DNA of 64,000 nucleotides from Microvirga terrestris (GCF_015694425.1 NZ_JADQDN010000002.1:542539-606538); one strand, 5' to 3'. Counted from the first letter of the stretch, positions 1-9,367 are shown. Program-made: numbers and translations. Notes: generated by a model not told the origin, from the letters alone.

Positions 1-406
1 AGTTCCACGGCGCGATCACGAGCACAAGGCCGACCGGCTCACGCTTGATCATGCGACGGAAGCCCGGCTTCTCGTCGTCGGCCGGGATGGGCTGCAGGCT
101 CTTCTCGGCAATGCCGATCATGTGGCGCGCCCGCTCCTCGACGCCGCGGAACTCGCCTCCATAGCGCACCGGGCGGCCCATCTGCTGGGCGATCTCGGGA
201 ACCACCTCCTGGTTCATGGCGAGCAGCGCGTCGAGGAAGGCCGAGACCCTGCTCGCGCGCTCGGCGATGGTCGTGTTGCGCCATGCCTTTTGCGCCTCGC
301 GGGCGGAAGCGATCGCCGCATCGATGGCGGCCTCGGACAGGATGGGGCGGCGGACGAGTTCGCGTCCGTCGATGGGGGAAATGCAGACGATGTCGGTATC
401 GACCAT
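1..406 (-). CDS. Aldehyde dehydrogenase family protein, N-terminal part (cut by window edge)
   Basis: The reverse strand from the ATG at 406 reads an open frame of 135 codons that runs off the left edge. It begins MVDTDIVCISPIDGRELV and continues through the typical N-terminal aldehyde dehydrogenase pattern (AIASARKAQKAWRN, then FLDALL, then EIAQQMGRPVRYGGEF) to the VIAPWN motif that lies before the NAD-binding loop. The catalytic Cys and Glu lie outside the window. Family members oxidise aldehydes to acids with NAD(P). It is the last visible gene of a minus-strand operon behind a glutamine-synthetase-like gene, so a PuuC-like role on an aminoaldehyde or gamma-glutamyl-aldehyde is plausible but inferred. 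Confidence 0.85.
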   Translation of the reverse strand, partial: MVDTDIVCISPIDGRELVRRPILSEAAIDAAIASAREAQKAWRNTTIAERASRVSAFLDALLAMNQEVVPEIAQQMGRPVRYGGEFRGVEERARHMIGIAEKSLQPIPADDEKPGFRRMIKREPVGLVLVIAPWN

Positions 407-478
407 GGTGTGATGCCTGAAAGACCATGATCCGCGAGGACCATGGCCTTCTCCTGTGATTGAGTCCTGAAAAGGCTT

Positions 479-1849
479 TTAGATGATCTCGAAGTAACGG
501 GCGAGCTGCCAATCGGTGATAGCCTTGCGCGCCTCGCGCTCCTCCCATTCTCGGGTTGCAGCGTAATGGTCGACGAAGGTGTCACCGAAGAGCTGACGGG
601 CGGCTTGCGACCCTTTCAGCCGCTCGGCGGCCTCGCCGAGGGAGCGCGGCAGTGCCCGATCCTTCGGGTGCTCGACCGCATAGGCATTGCCCTGGATCGG
701 CTCGCCCGGATCGATCCGGTTCTCGATGCCCCAGAGGCCAGAGCCGATGGCGGCGGCAAGGGCGATATAGGGGTTGATGTCGGCGGCCGCGACCCGGTAC
801 TCCACCCGCTGCGACTTCTCAGAACCTGGAATGACGCGCAGTGCCGTGGTGCGGTTCTCCACACCCCAGGCGGAATCGGTGGGGGCCCAGAAGCCGGGGA
901 TGAGCCGCGTGTAGCTGTTCACCGTGCAGGCGACCATGGCGAGAAACTCGGGCATCAGCTGCTGCTGACCGCCCACATACCAACGCATGGTCTCCGACAT
1001 GTTGTGCTTGGCCTGGGCGTCGTAGAACGCACCCTTGCCGGTGCGCAGATCGCGCAAGGATGAGTGCAGGTGACCGGACTGGCCGGGCCAGTCGCGCGAC
1101 CACTTGGCCATGAATGTGGCCATCCAGCCGCGGCGCTGAGCCAGGATCTTGGTATAGGTCTTGAAGAGCGCCGCCTTATCGGCGGCCTTCAACGCGTCAT
1201 CAACGCGGATCGCCGCCTCCAGCACGCCGGGGCCGGTCTCCGTGTGCAGGCCCTCGATCTCGAAATCCATCGTCTTTCCGAGGTCGAGAAGCTCGTGGTA
1301 GAAATCCGCGTGCACGCCGGAGCGGAGCACCGAGTAGCCGAAGAAGCCGGGCGTGATGTTTTTCAGATCGCGATAGCTCTTCTCGCGCACGGAATGCGGC
1401 GTCTCCTCGAACAGGAAAAACTCGAACTCGGCCGCGGCCGAGACCGCGAAGCCCATGTCTTCTGCTTTTTTAAGCACCCGCCGCAGCACGCCCCGCGGAC
1501 AGGCCGCCTCCGCGTAACCTTCGAACTCGGCCAGGAAGAACGGCAGGTCGTTCTCGAACGGCACGAGCCGCATGGATTCGGGGATCACGCGCGCCGTGGC
1601 GTCGGGGTAGGCCGTATGCCAGCCGGTCAGCGTGGTGTTGTCGTAGAGCTGATCGTTGGAGTCCCAACCCAGCACCACGTCGCAGAAGCCGAAGCCTTTT
1701 TCGAGCGCGGACTCGAACTTGTCGCGGGCCATGTACTTGCCGCGCATGATGCCGTCCACATCGGTGAGGCCGATCTTCACGAAGGGCAGGTCGCGGCTGC
1801 GCACATATTCGAGCGCATCGGCGGCGTTCTTGATCTTGGGAGCGTCCAT
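479..1849 (-). CDS. Glutamine synthetase family protein (gamma-glutamyl ligase type)
   Basis: 456 residues, full length for a type I-like glutamine synthetase relative. Visible family signatures are the EFEFFLFE metal/ATP segment near residue 141, GPGVLEAAI near 210, SGHLHSSL near 262, and the late NRTTALRV and EYRVAAADINPY segments. I do not see the adenylylation-site loop of classical GlnA. Relatives of this kind (PuuA, GlnA3/GlnA4) ligate glutamate to amines instead of ammonia. An AAGG ribosome site lies 8-9 nt before the ATG. It sits between an amino-acid/amine permease and an aldehyde dehydrogenase on the same strand, which fits a gamma-glutamylated-amine catabolic pathway. The true substrate cannot be read from sequence. 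Confidence 0.9.
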   Translation of the reverse strand: MDAPKIKNAADALEYVRSRDLPFVKIGLTDVDGIMRGKYMARDKFESALEKGFGFCDVVLGWDSNDQLYDNTTLTGWHTAYPDATARVIPESMRLVPFENDLPFFLAEFEGYAEAACPRGVLRRVLKKAEDMGFAVSAAAEFEFFLFEETPHSVREKSYRDLKNITPGFFGYSVLRSGVHADFYHELLDLGKTMDFEIEGLHTETGPGVLEAAIRVDDALKAADKAALFKTYTKILAQRRGWMATFMAKWSRDWPGQSGHLHSSLRDLRTGKGAFYDAQAKHNMSETMRWYVGGQQQLMPEFLAMVACTVNSYTRLIPGFWAPTDSAWGVENRTTALRVIPGSEKSQRVEYRVAAADINPYIALAAAIGSGLWGIENRIDPGEPIQGNAYAVEHPKDRALPRSLGEAAERLKGSQAARQLFGDTFVDHYAATREWEEREARKAITDWQLARYFEII

Positions 1850-1908
1850 ACGAATGACCTTGACCGCAAAAGGAGAAAGGGAGCGCGGCTTACGCGCTCC
1901 CGAAGGGA

Positions 1909-3441
1909 TTAGTAGGACTTGTACTCGCTCTCGCCCTTGGTGAGCGCGAATTCCTCCTCCGGGGAGAGGATGAGCTTATGCCGTCCGATAAGCAGGAAGT
2001 AGGCCATCATCACGGCATAATAGACCGCGACACCGATGACAGCTGTCTTAAACACAGAGTCAGTGAACTGGAAGTAGAGCGTCACCGCCGCGATCATCAT
2101 GCAGATAACCGCACCGGCGATCCCGAATGGGCTCCTATAGGGTCGATGCAGGTTCGGGTACTTCCTCTTGAGCACGATGTAGGACATGCCCTGCATGAAG
2201 TAGGCCAGCATCGCGCCAGCCACCGCCATGTTGAGCAACGTGCCGCCGATGATGCTCGCACCGGACTCGGCGCCCACCGAGAACCAGATAATCATCATCA
2301 CCAGAAGGCCAAGTACCGCACCCGCGATCAGCGCCACGTGCGGCGTCTTGCGTGCGCCGTGCGTGACCGACAGGAAGCTAGGGAAATAGCCTGCCCGCGA
2401 GAGCGAGTAGATCTGCCGTCCGAACGCGAAGATGATGGTGTGGAACGAGGCAATGAGCCCAATCACGGCAATCGCCGCCAGGATCTTCGCGATATCCGTT
2501 CCGAACAGGGTGCGGAACCCGTCGAGCAGGGGCTCGCCCGACTTGCCGAGGCCCACGGCGCCCGGCGCGATGCTCGTGTTCAGGAAAAGCACGAGGAACG
2601 CGGAGGCAATCAGGGTCAGGATCCCGGCGATGATGCCTTTGGGCATGTCCGTCTGCGGATCGTGCGACTCTTCGGCTGCAAGCGGCAACTGCTCGATGGC
2701 GAGGAACAGCCAGACCGCGAAGGGCAGCGAGGCCAGGATGCTGCCGATGCCCATAGGCAGGAAGGGACCGTTGCCGCTTGGCAGCTCTGTGCCGTCAGGC
2801 CCGATGTTCAGCGCCCAGCGCGAGAAGTCGAACTGGCCGGAGAACAGAACCGACAGGTAAAAAGCCGCGAGTACGGCAAGGGCTGCCAACGTGACGCCCA
2901 CGGTGACCCTGAACGACAGTTCGACGCCGATGATGTTGAGGCCGACGAAAAGCGCGTAGCACAGCACCCAGTACACGGGCTGGAATGCCGGCGCTGTCTC
3001 GAAGATCGCTGAGAGATACGAGCTGATGAAGAACACGATCACCGCCGGCGTGAGCACAAACTCGATGTTCTCGGCAATGCCGGTGATGTAGCCCGCCCAA
3101 GGGCCCATGGAAGTCCGGGCAAATGAGTAGGCGCCGCCCGTATGCGGCAGGGCCGGCGACATCTCGGCGAGCGAGAAGGTCAGGCCGAGATACATGATGG
3201 CGATGATGATGGTGGCGAAGAACATCGCCCCGAAACCATTGGCGAGGCCGAGATTCCAGCCCGAGTAATGGCCTGAGATCACCGCGCCGACGCCGAGCGC
3301 CCAGAGCGACCAGACCCGTGCGTGGCGCTTGAGGCGCCTGGCTTCGAAATAGTTCTGATCCACCGTGGTGTAGGTCACGCCGGCGTTCTGCACACCGGCT
3401 GTCGGGGCGTGAACCCCGGGATTTCCTTGTCCGACTGACAT
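1909..3441 (-). CDS. APC family amino acid/amine permease
   Basis: 510 residues with about twelve hydrophobic segments. It starts with a cytoplasmic tail and a first membrane segment around VGAVISGHYSGWNLGLANGF, typical of ethanolamine/GABA-type APC permeases. The start at 3441 is preferred because a GGAGGA ribosome site lies 8 nt upstream; an in-frame ATG 15 codons earlier has none. It lies 59 nt upstream of the glutamine-synthetase-like gene and 64 nt downstream of the N-formylglutamate amidohydrolase, all on the minus strand, so it probably imports the compound that this operon degrades. EutP/GabP-like specificity is a guess. Confidence 0.9.
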   Translation of the reverse strand: MSVGQGNPGVHAPTAGVQNAGVTYTTVDQNYFEARRLKRHARVWSLWALGVGAVISGHYSGWNLGLANGFGAMFFATIIIAIMYLGLTFSLAEMSPALPHTGGAYSFARTSMGPWAGYITGIAENIEFVLTPAVIVFFISSYLSAIFETAPAFQPVYWVLCYALFVGLNIIGVELSFRVTVGVTLAALAVLAAFYLSVLFSGQFDFSRWALNIGPDGTELPSGNGPFLPMGIGSILASLPFAVWLFLAIEQLPLAAEESHDPQTDMPKGIIAGILTLIASAFLVLFLNTSIAPGAVGLGKSGEPLLDGFRTLFGTDIAKILAAIAVIGLIASFHTIIFAFGRQIYSLSRAGYFPSFLSVTHGARKTPHVALIAGAVLGLLVMMIIWFSVGAESGASIIGGTLLNMAVAGAMLAYFMQGMSYIVLKRKYPNLHRPYRSPFGIAGAVICMMIAAVTLYFQFTDSVFKTAVIGVAVYYAVMMAYFLLIGRHKLILSPEEEFALTKGESEYKSY

Positions 3442-3505
3442 TGAGTTGATCCTCCAAGAAGTTCTGCGTTTCGGGTCACGGCACATGTGTGCGCCATGCC
3501 CGTCA

Positions 3506-4294
3506 TCAGAGCGTCCGTGCCCCCTCCCTCAAAAGCGGCGCCAGACGGTTGGCCCACGACGCCTGTCCGTCTTCTGTGCGGATCAGGTCGTTGCGGATTT
3601 CGATCATCAGCGGTGGCAGACCACGCTTCTCGGCGTGGCGCTCCAGGGTGTGGAACACCCGGTCCGCTGGCGAATAGGGTTCGTTCATGCCGACGGTGAG
3701 CGCCGGACCATGTTTCAGGCCAGCCTCCACATGGCGGGCATAGCGCTCGTCTCGGTTGAAGATCAGGCCGATCTGCCAAGGCCGCGGGACATCGCGATAG
3801 ACAGGCGTGAAGGAATGGATCGACACGACAGCCCCGAGTTCGCCTGCCTCCATGCGCGAGGTCACGAAAGCATCGACCGCATCATGAAACGCATCGTAGA
3901 CCTCACGTACACGATAAGCCCGCTCCTCCTCGTCGAGGTCGAGATTTCCGGTAATCGTGGTGCGCTCGCTCAGGGTCCAGATCGAATCCGACGCGGACGG
4001 GTCGCGGTTGAGGTCGAGCACAAGGCGCGAGACCGTGGCGTGAGCCAGAGGTGCATCGAGCAGCCGCGAAAGCTCCTTGGCGACCCCAAGCGCACCGGGA
4101 TCCCAGGCGATGTGGCTTTCCAGTTCCAAGGGTCCGAGCCCCAAAGTACCGTAACGGGCTGGTAGGTGATTGGAGGCATGTTCGCAGATGAGAAGGATGG
4201 GCGAGCGCCCTTTCGGGTTCTCAATGGCGGCGATCGGCTGCCCTGCCGTTGCGGCAGAGGATCCATCGGCATTCACCCGACTCGCCTGCGTCAT
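3506..4294 (-). CDS. N-formylglutamate amidohydrolase family protein
   Basis: 262 residues. The N-terminal PILLICEHASNHLP and later HIAWDPGA, VLDLNRDP and VVSIHSFTP blocks are the conserved metal-binding and substrate segments of the N-formylglutamate deformylase (HutG-like) family, with HSF and E residues in the usual positions. The start at 4294 has an ACGGAGAA site 7 nt upstream and is preferred over an ATG eight codons earlier. HutG proteins release glutamate from N-formylglutamate. No other histidine-degradation gene is present, and the neighbours suggest hydrolysis of a gamma-glutamyl or formyl intermediate in amine catabolism. It is the first gene of the operon, facing the RpiR regulator. 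Confidence 0.88.
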   Translation of the reverse strand: MTQASRVNADGSSAATAGQPIAAIENPKGRSPILLICEHASNHLPARYGTLGLGPLELESHIAWDPGALGVAKELSRLLDAPLAHATVSRLVLDLNRDPSASDSIWTLSERTTITGNLDLDEEERAYRVREVYDAFHDAVDAFVTSRMEAGELGAVVSIHSFTPVYRDVPRPWQIGLIFNRDERYARHVEAGLKHGPALTVGMNEPYSPADRVFHTLERHAEKRGLPPLMIEIRNDLIRTEDGQASWANRLAPLLREGARTL

Positions 4295-4419
4295 GCGGTT
4301 CTCCGTCAACCTGCCCAAAAGCAGGGATTGTCCCCGGTTGAACGCTTGATACGTTTCTTATGGAATTCTCAGGTTCTGAAATTTCTGATACAGCTTTTGA
4401 GAAGCGTCAAGGAGGGGCT

Positions 4420-5307
4420 GTGGATCAATCCGGCATGCATGGCGACCGTCGCCTCCCTTCAACAGACGCACCGAGCCTCGCCGAGCGCATCCGGAGCGAG
4501 ATGGAATCCTTCACGCCCAGCGAGAAGCGCGCCGCCCACCTGCTCCTGAGCCATTACCCCTTTGCCGGTCTCGATACGGTGGCTGAATTCGCCTCCCGGG
4601 CCGGCATCTCGGCGCCATCGGTGCTGCGCTTCGTCACCCGGCTCGGGTTCAGCGGATTTCCGGATTTCCAAAAGCACCTGCGGGAGGAGTTGGAGGCCCA
4701 GCTGCTCTCGCCGCTCGCGAAGGCTAGCCCGTCCGACAAGGGCCAAGGTGCCCCGGCCCTTGCCTCCTTCGCAGAGGCGGTGATCGGGAATTTGAGGGCG
4801 ACGGTGGAGAACATCGCGCCGGCCGAATTCGAGGCGGTTGTGACGCTCCTGTCCGATCCGCGCCGTCACATCCACTTTACCGGCGGGCGCTTCACCGGCG
4901 CGCTCGCGCGCTACGCGGAGAGCCACTTCCGCATCGTGCGCAGCCATGTGGATTTCATCGAGGGGCAGCCGGCCCTGTGGCGCGACCGGATGGTCGAGAT
5001 CGGGCGCAGGGACGTGATCGTCGCCTTCGACATCCGTCGTTATCAGGAGGATGTCACGGCGCTCTGTGAAACGGCATCGAGACAGGGGGCAACGGTGGTC
5101 CTGCTCACCGACCCCTGGCTGTCTCCCATCGCGCGCGTCGCGCGGCACGTGCTGCCCGCCCACATCGTCGCTCCGTCCAACTGGGATTCCTCGGCAGGCC
5201 TTCTGCTGTTGACCGAGGCTCTCGTCGCTTCGGTCACCAAGCGTCTGTGGGACACGGCCAAACCGCGCATGGAAGCGGTGGAGCGCCTGCGAAACGAAAG
5301 ATCCTGA
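4420..5307 (+). CDS. MurR/RpiR family transcriptional regulator
   Basis: 295 residues from the GTG at 4420, which follows AAGGAGG at 4409-4415. A longer reading from an ATG at 4360 has no ribosome site. Residues of about 20-90 form the RpiR helix-turn-helix domain (ERIRSEMESFTPSEKRAAHLLL, then GISAPSVLRFVTRLGFSGFPDF), and about 125-265 form a SIS sugar-phosphate-type sensing domain (HIHFTGGRFTGALA, DVIVAFDIRRYQ). It is divergent from the N-formylglutamate amidohydrolase/permease/ligase operon and is probably its local regulator. The intergenic space holds a GAAATTTC palindrome at 4378-4385 that could be part of an operator. Confidence 0.9.
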   Translation: MDQSGMHGDRRLPSTDAPSLAERIRSEMESFTPSEKRAAHLLLSHYPFAGLDTVAEFASRAGISAPSVLRFVTRLGFSGFPDFQKHLREELEAQLLSPLAKASPSDKGQGAPALASFAEAVIGNLRATVENIAPAEFEAVVTLLSDPRRHIHFTGGRFTGALARYAESHFRIVRSHVDFIEGQPALWRDRMVEIGRRDVIVAFDIRRYQEDVTALCETASRQGATVVLLTDPWLSPIARVARHVLPAHIVAPSNWDSSAGLLLLTEALVASVTKRLWDTAKPRMEAVERLRNERS

Positions 5308-5310
5308 GCC

Positions 5311-6360
5311 TTATTCCGCAGCTGAGATTTTGTCCCGCTGCAGCCAGCCGATCAGGAACGGCAGTACGAGGCCGATGCCGAGAAATCGCACGAGATGGTG
5401 AATGCCGACATAGAGCGGATCGAGTCCCAGGATGAGGGCGAGCACCGTCATCGCCTCGAGCCCACCCGGCGCGAAGGCGACGAGTCCATTGGCGAAGCTC
5501 ACGCCGGCGAGCCACGCAGCAACACACGCAAAGAGCGCAGCCACGATCATGCCGATCGTGAAGGATCCAAGCGCCGACATGAGAGCCCGCTTCAGGGTGG
5601 AGCGCTGAACATTGCGGAAGCGCTCAGCGATGAAGAGGCCGATCAGCACCAAGCCTCCTGTTGCAATCAGCGGAGGAATGACGCCGGTGACGAACTCGGT
5701 ACCATGGCTGATGGAGCTCACCATCGTTGCGCCGAGCAGGATCGGAGCGGCCACCTTCAGCGTCTTGAAGACGGCTCCCAAGACCAGCCCACCGAGGAGG
5801 ATGAAGGCCATGCCGCCGGGGCTCTCGACCGGGAGGCCTTCCCCGATGAGCGCGCCGGTATTGCCTCCATCCCCGGTCAGAACAACCACGCTCGGCAGCA
5901 GCGCGATCAGCACGAACAGCCGAAAGTTCTGCACGATGGCGATGGAGGCAACCTCCGCCTTCCGGTCAGCGGCAACGGCGAGAACGGTGGAGAGCGCGCC
6001 GGGCACGGAAGCCAGCACCGCATCGGCGATGCGCCAGCCTGACATCCGCATGAGCCAGATTGTGGATGCCGCGGAAATCGCGAACACGCCAATGACCAGC
6101 AGGATCAGGCTGCCCGGATAGCGGCCTATGGCAGCAATAGCAGCCGGCGTGACCGCTGCGCCCATGGCCGCTCCCGAGATGAGCATCGCGGCATCGGCCA
6201 AAGCGCGAGGCATCGGCAAGGCGCGACCCGAGAGGCCCCACAAGGTGGCCGCAATGGCAGCGCCGGACAACCATGCGGCCGGCACGCCGAGCCAGTGGAA
6301 TACAAGACCGCCGAGAGCGGCGATCAGGATCTGGACGAGATGGGCGAGGACGAGACGCAT
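5311..6360 (-). CDS. AbrB family membrane protein (TIGR03082 type)
   Basis: About 349 residues with roughly ten membrane segments arranged as two similar halves. The PGALSTVLAVA segment in the first half and FAPGGLEAMTVLAL in the second are the hallmark repeats of the AbrB/'ammonia monooxygenase' membrane family (not the Bacillus AbrB DNA-binding protein). The biochemical role is not settled; transport or regulation has been proposed for the family. An ATG at 6360 is used; a TTG five codons earlier is possible. It converges with the RpiR gene, with only 3 nt between the stops, and lies downstream of the aminotransferase on the same strand. Confidence 0.85.
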   Translation of the reverse strand: MRLVLAHLVQILIAALGGLVFHWLGVPAAWLSGAAIAATLWGLSGRALPMPRALADAAMLISGAAMGAAVTPAAIAAIGRYPGSLILLVIGVFAISAASTIWLMRMSGWRIADAVLASVPGALSTVLAVAADRKAEVASIAIVQNFRLFVLIALLPSVVVLTGDGGNTGALIGEGLPVESPGGMAFILLGGLVLGAVFKTLKVAAPILLGATMVSSISHGTEFVTGVIPPLIATGGLVLIGLFIAERFRNVQRSTLKRALMSALGSFTIGMIVAALFACVAAWLAGVSFANGLVAFAPGGLEAMTVLALILGLDPLYVGIHHLVRFLGIGLVLPFLIGWLQRDKISAAE

Positions 6361-6487
6361 CACGGCTCTGGTCAATGAACGCCCGATCCTCTCCCGTCAA
6401 ATGCCGATGACGCGCACAGGCCATGCGATCAGTGCCTGTCGATGCAAGCCGCACATCCTCGGCGATGTCGGCAGCAAGCGTGGCCGC

Positions 6488-7690
6488 TTAAGCCACGAGC
6501 CGCGGCAGAGCCTCGCTGATGCGACGGACAGCCTCTTCCACATCCTCGGGCTTGCGAAGATAACAGAGGCGCAGATACCCCTCGCCCGCCTCGCCGAAGG
6601 CCGAGCCCGGCGCCAGGCCCACATTCGCCTCATCGATCAAGCGGAAGGCAATGTCCTTGGAGCTCTTGGCACCCTTGATCTTCAGGAAGGCGTAGAAGGC
6701 GCCGCTCGGCGGCGGCAGTTCGACGAGACCGGTTTCGGCAAGCCGGGCAACAATCTCCCGGCCCTGACGGGCGCGGACGATCTGGTCCGCGAGGAAGCTC
6801 TCGCCCTGCTCGATGGCGGCGACGCCGGCGCGCTGGATGAAGGTCGGGGTGCCCGAGGTTTGATACTGAATCAGGTTTTCGATGACCTGTCCCAAAGCAT
6901 GCGGGGCTTCCAGCCAGCCGAGGCGCCAGCCGGTCATCGCCCAATTCTTCGAGAAGGTCTGGACGAAGATGATCTTGTCCTCCGGCTCCATCACGTCGCG
7001 GAAGGACGGCGTGCGCCCGTCGACGGTGAGCGCCGGCTCGTGGATGAAGCGGCTGTAGATCTCGTCCGCCACGATCCAGAGGCCATGACGGCGGGCAAGA
7101 TCGAGCGCAGCGCGAAGATCGGCGTGGCTCGCCACCCAACCTGTCGGGTTCGACGGCGAGTTGATGACGAGCACCCGGGTGCGCGGCGTGATCGCTCTTT
7201 CGAGACGCTCGAAATCGAGATGCCAGCCTTGTGCGTCGATGGCCATCGACACGGGGACAGGACGCGCGCCCGCGACGGTGATAGCGCCGGCGAAGTTCGG
7301 CCATGCAGGCGTGGGGATCAGCACCTCGTCGCCGTTGCCCGCGAGCATGCGGAAGGCAAGCTGCATGGCTGGCATGCCGCCGGAGGTGACGAAGAAGCGC
7401 TCGGGATCGAAGGCCTTGCGGTAAACCTGCTCATGATACCGGGCAATGGCTTGGCGCAACTCGGGGATGCCGCGCTGATAGGTGTAGAACGTCTCGCCCT
7501 TCGCGAGGGATTGCGCCGCCGACTCGCAAATGAAGGGCGGCGTCGCCAGATCCCCCTCGCCCACCCAGAGCGGGATGATGCCGGGCTTCAGCCGGCCATA
7601 GCTGAACACATCGACAATGCCGCTGGTCGGTGCCTGCTCCGCTTCAGGGCGCAGATTGAGAACGGACGGGATCGACACGGACGCATTCAT
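6488..7690 (-). CDS. Pyridoxal-phosphate-dependent class I/II aminotransferase
   Basis: 400 residues from the ATG at 7690 (AAGGA about 9 nt upstream). Fold-type I landmarks are visible: GEGDLATPPF at the N-terminus, the NSPSNPTGWV cofactor/substrate segment, VADEIYSRF with the cofactor-pairing Asp and Tyr, and SKNWAMTGWRLGW, where the Lys forms the Schiff base. A C-terminal Arg in YLRLCYLRK probably binds the substrate carboxylate. It belongs to the AspC-like group that includes aspartate and aromatic aminotransferases; the exact amino acid is not decidable from sequence. It lies 127 nt upstream of the AbrB-type gene and is separated from mscL by 114 nt. Confidence 0.92.
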   Translation of the reverse strand: MNASVSIPSVLNLRPEAEQAPTSGIVDVFSYGRLKPGIIPLWVGEGDLATPPFICESAAQSLAKGETFYTYQRGIPELRQAIARYHEQVYRKAFDPERFFVTSGGMPAMQLAFRMLAGNGDEVLIPTPAWPNFAGAITVAGARPVPVSMAIDAQGWHLDFERLERAITPRTRVLVINSPSNPTGWVASHADLRAALDLARRHGLWIVADEIYSRFIHEPALTVDGRTPSFRDVMEPEDKIIFVQTFSKNWAMTGWRLGWLEAPHALGQVIENLIQYQTSGTPTFIQRAGVAAIEQGESFLADQIVRARQGREIVARLAETGLVELPPPSGAFYAFLKIKGAKSSKDIAFRLIDEANVGLAPGSAFGEAGEGYLRLCYLRKPEDVEEAVRRISEALPRLVA

Positions 7691-7804
7691 GGGAGAGTTC
7701 CTTGGAAATTCGGCGAACAGGGATGACCCGTTCACCGGTGCAAGGCAAGCGTTGAATGCGTCGCATGACAAAAGGCGAAGGATCCGATCGAAACCGGTGA
7801 TGAA

Positions 7805-8239
7805 TCAGAGCGTCCTGCCCGTCTTCATGAGATCGCGGATTTCCGTCAGCAGCTTGACGTCGGCCGGGAGTTCCGCAGGCTTGTCGGCTGTGCCGGTCTT
7901 GGCATCCTCCTTGCGACGCAGGCGGTTCATGCCCTTGACCAGCAGGAACAAGATCCAGGCGATGATGGTGAAGTTGATGGCAGCCGTGATGAAGCTGCCC
8001 CAGGCGAGCACGGCCCCCTGGTTCTTAGCCTCCGCCAGCCCCGTTGCCGTAACGGATTCAGCCAGCGGCGTGAAGTAGTTCGAGAAATCGAGGCCGCCGG
8101 TGATGGCTCCGACAATGGGCATGAAGATGTCGCCCACGAGCGAATCCACGATCTTGCTGAAAGCGGCTCCGATGATGATGCCGATCGCCAGATCGACCAC
8201 ATTGCCTCGAAGGGCAAACTGCTTGAACTCGTTCCACAT
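7805..8239 (-). CDS. mscL: Large-conductance mechanosensitive channel MscL
   Basis: 144 residues, normal length. The start [35 protein letters not shown] is the amphipathic N-terminal helix and TM1 pore helix of MscL. TM2 follows around residues 75-100, then a basic cytoplasmic bundle ending in LTEIRDLMK. An AGGAGGT site lies just before the ATG. The protein forms a homopentameric inner-membrane channel that releases solutes on hypo-osmotic shock. It appears to be a single-gene unit, 57 nt upstream of the end of the VOC gene. Confidence 0.97.
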   Translation of the reverse strand: MWNEFKQFALRGNVVDLAIGIIIGAAFSKIVDSLVGDIFMPIVGAITGGLDFSNYFTPLAESVTATGLAEAKNQGAVLAWGSFITAAINFTIIAWILFLLVKGMNRLRRKEDAKTGTADKPAELPADVKLLTEIRDLMKTGRTL

Positions 8240-8296
8240 GACCGGACCTCCTGTAGCCTGCCCCCAAGCTTCAAGCTGCCCGATCTGGGAATTTCG

Positions 8297-8821
8297 TCAA
8301 GGGTTGCGGCTCGCGAGCAGGTCCTGCAGGTCGAGACGGCGGGTGACCATTTGGAGTTCTCCGTCCGGCGTTCTCGGCCATTGGTCCTCAGGGCGATCCA
8401 CATAGAGCTCGATACCGTTGCCATCTGGATCGCTCAGGTACAGAGCCTCGCTGACCCCATGATCGCTTGCGCCCTGCAGCGGTATGCCAGCCTCGGCGAG
8501 CCGATAAAGCGCATCGGCCAGGGCTGCCCGCGTGGGGTAGAGGATCGCCACATGGTAAAGCCCCGTGGTGCCGGGAGGCGGAGGCGAACCGCCCTGGCTT
8601 TCCCAAGTGTTCAGGCCGATGTGGTGGTGATAGCCCCCGGCCGAGACGAAGGCGGCTTGGGCGCCGTAGCGCTGCATCAACTCGAAGCCGAGCACGCCGC
8701 AATAGAAGGCGAGCGCGCGGTCGAGATCGGCCACCTTCAGGTGAACGTGGCCGATCCTGACCCCGGGATCGATGGGCCGCGCCACCGGTGTCCCGGCGTC
8801 ATGGGACATGGGTTTCAACAT
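8297..8821 (-). CDS. VOC family protein (CatE-like ring-cleaving dioxygenase/glyoxalase fold)
   Basis: About 174 residues. The beta-alpha-beta-beta-beta modules of the vicinal-oxygen-chelate fold are visible: IGHVHLKVADLDRALAFY and then LYHVAILYPTRAAL. Candidate metal ligands are the His in GHVHL, the His residues in YHHHIGLN and the Glu in GNGIELYVD. The family includes extradiol dioxygenases, glyoxalase I and fosfomycin-resistance enzymes. The gene is 11 nt behind a DoxX gene, the same pairing as Bacillus catD-catE, which suggests detoxification of catechols or quinones. It is shorter than CatE. Starts at 8836 or 8809 are possible. Confidence 0.85.
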   Translation of the reverse strand: MLKPMSHDAGTPVARPIDPGVRIGHVHLKVADLDRALAFYCGVLGFELMQRYGAQAAFVSAGGYHHHIGLNTWESQGGSPPPPGTTGLYHVAILYPTRAALADALYRLAEAGIPLQGASDHGVSEALYLSDPDGNGIELYVDRPEDQWPRTPDGELQMVTRRLDLQDLLASRNP

Positions 8822-8832
8822 CTCTATACCCT

Positions 8833-9267
8833 TCAAGCCGACCGTGTGGACAACGTGGGAGCCGCCTTCACCGATCCGGCCCGCACCGCAAGAGCGCCGT
8901 CCCCCAGCAGAGCCTGAGCCACGAGAGCCACGATCCAGAACGCGAGATATTCCCAGCCGCCGTTCGGATTGTTGAAGAAGAAGCCGGCAGGGCCGTGGAC
9001 GAACACGATGGCGCCGAGCAGGATCGGGATCAGGGCCAGCGACACCCAGCGGGTGAAGAGGCCGAGGATCAGGGCGACACCGCCGGCCGCTTCGACCGCG
9101 ATCGTGAGATAGGCCAGAGCCGGCGGCAGCCCGAGGCTGCCGAAGAACTGGGCGGCACCTGCGGGGGTGAACACAAAGAACTTCAGGCCGGCATGGGCCA
9201 GGAACAGGACGCCGAGAGCGATGCGCAGGATCAGCGCGGCGTAGGGAGCAGTGCGGGTGTCAATCAT
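8833..9267 (-). CDS. DoxX family membrane protein (CatD-like)
   Basis: 144 residues with four predicted membrane helices: ALILRIALGVLFLAHAGLK, the LGLPPALAYLTIAVE region, GVALILGLFTRWVSLALIPILLGA and AFWIVALVAQALLG. This is the DoxX/CatD/MhqP layout. An AGGAG site lies 9 nt before the ATG. Family members sit in the inner membrane and are tied to thiol or quinone stress. It is the first gene of a two-gene unit with the VOC protein and is divergent from a LysR gene, from which it is separated by a 100-bp AT-richer spacer that must hold both promoters. Confidence 0.88.
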   Translation of the reverse strand: MIDTRTAPYAALILRIALGVLFLAHAGLKFFVFTPAGAAQFFGSLGLPPALAYLTIAVEAAGGVALILGLFTRWVSLALIPILLGAIVFVHGPAGFFFNNPNGGWEYLAFWIVALVAQALLGDGALAVRAGSVKAAPTLSTRSA

Positions 9268-9367
9268 CGAGGATCTCCTGAATGGTCTCTCGATATGAGC
9301 TCAAACTGTTGATATGATAATGCCTAATTCAGGATATCTATTCACACCAGGAGAGTGAGACTGCCTC

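Noticed and set aside
6128..7726. 532-codon plus-strand open frame
   Set aside because: Antisense to the AbrB-type and aminotransferase genes, both with clear motifs; its product shows no domain.
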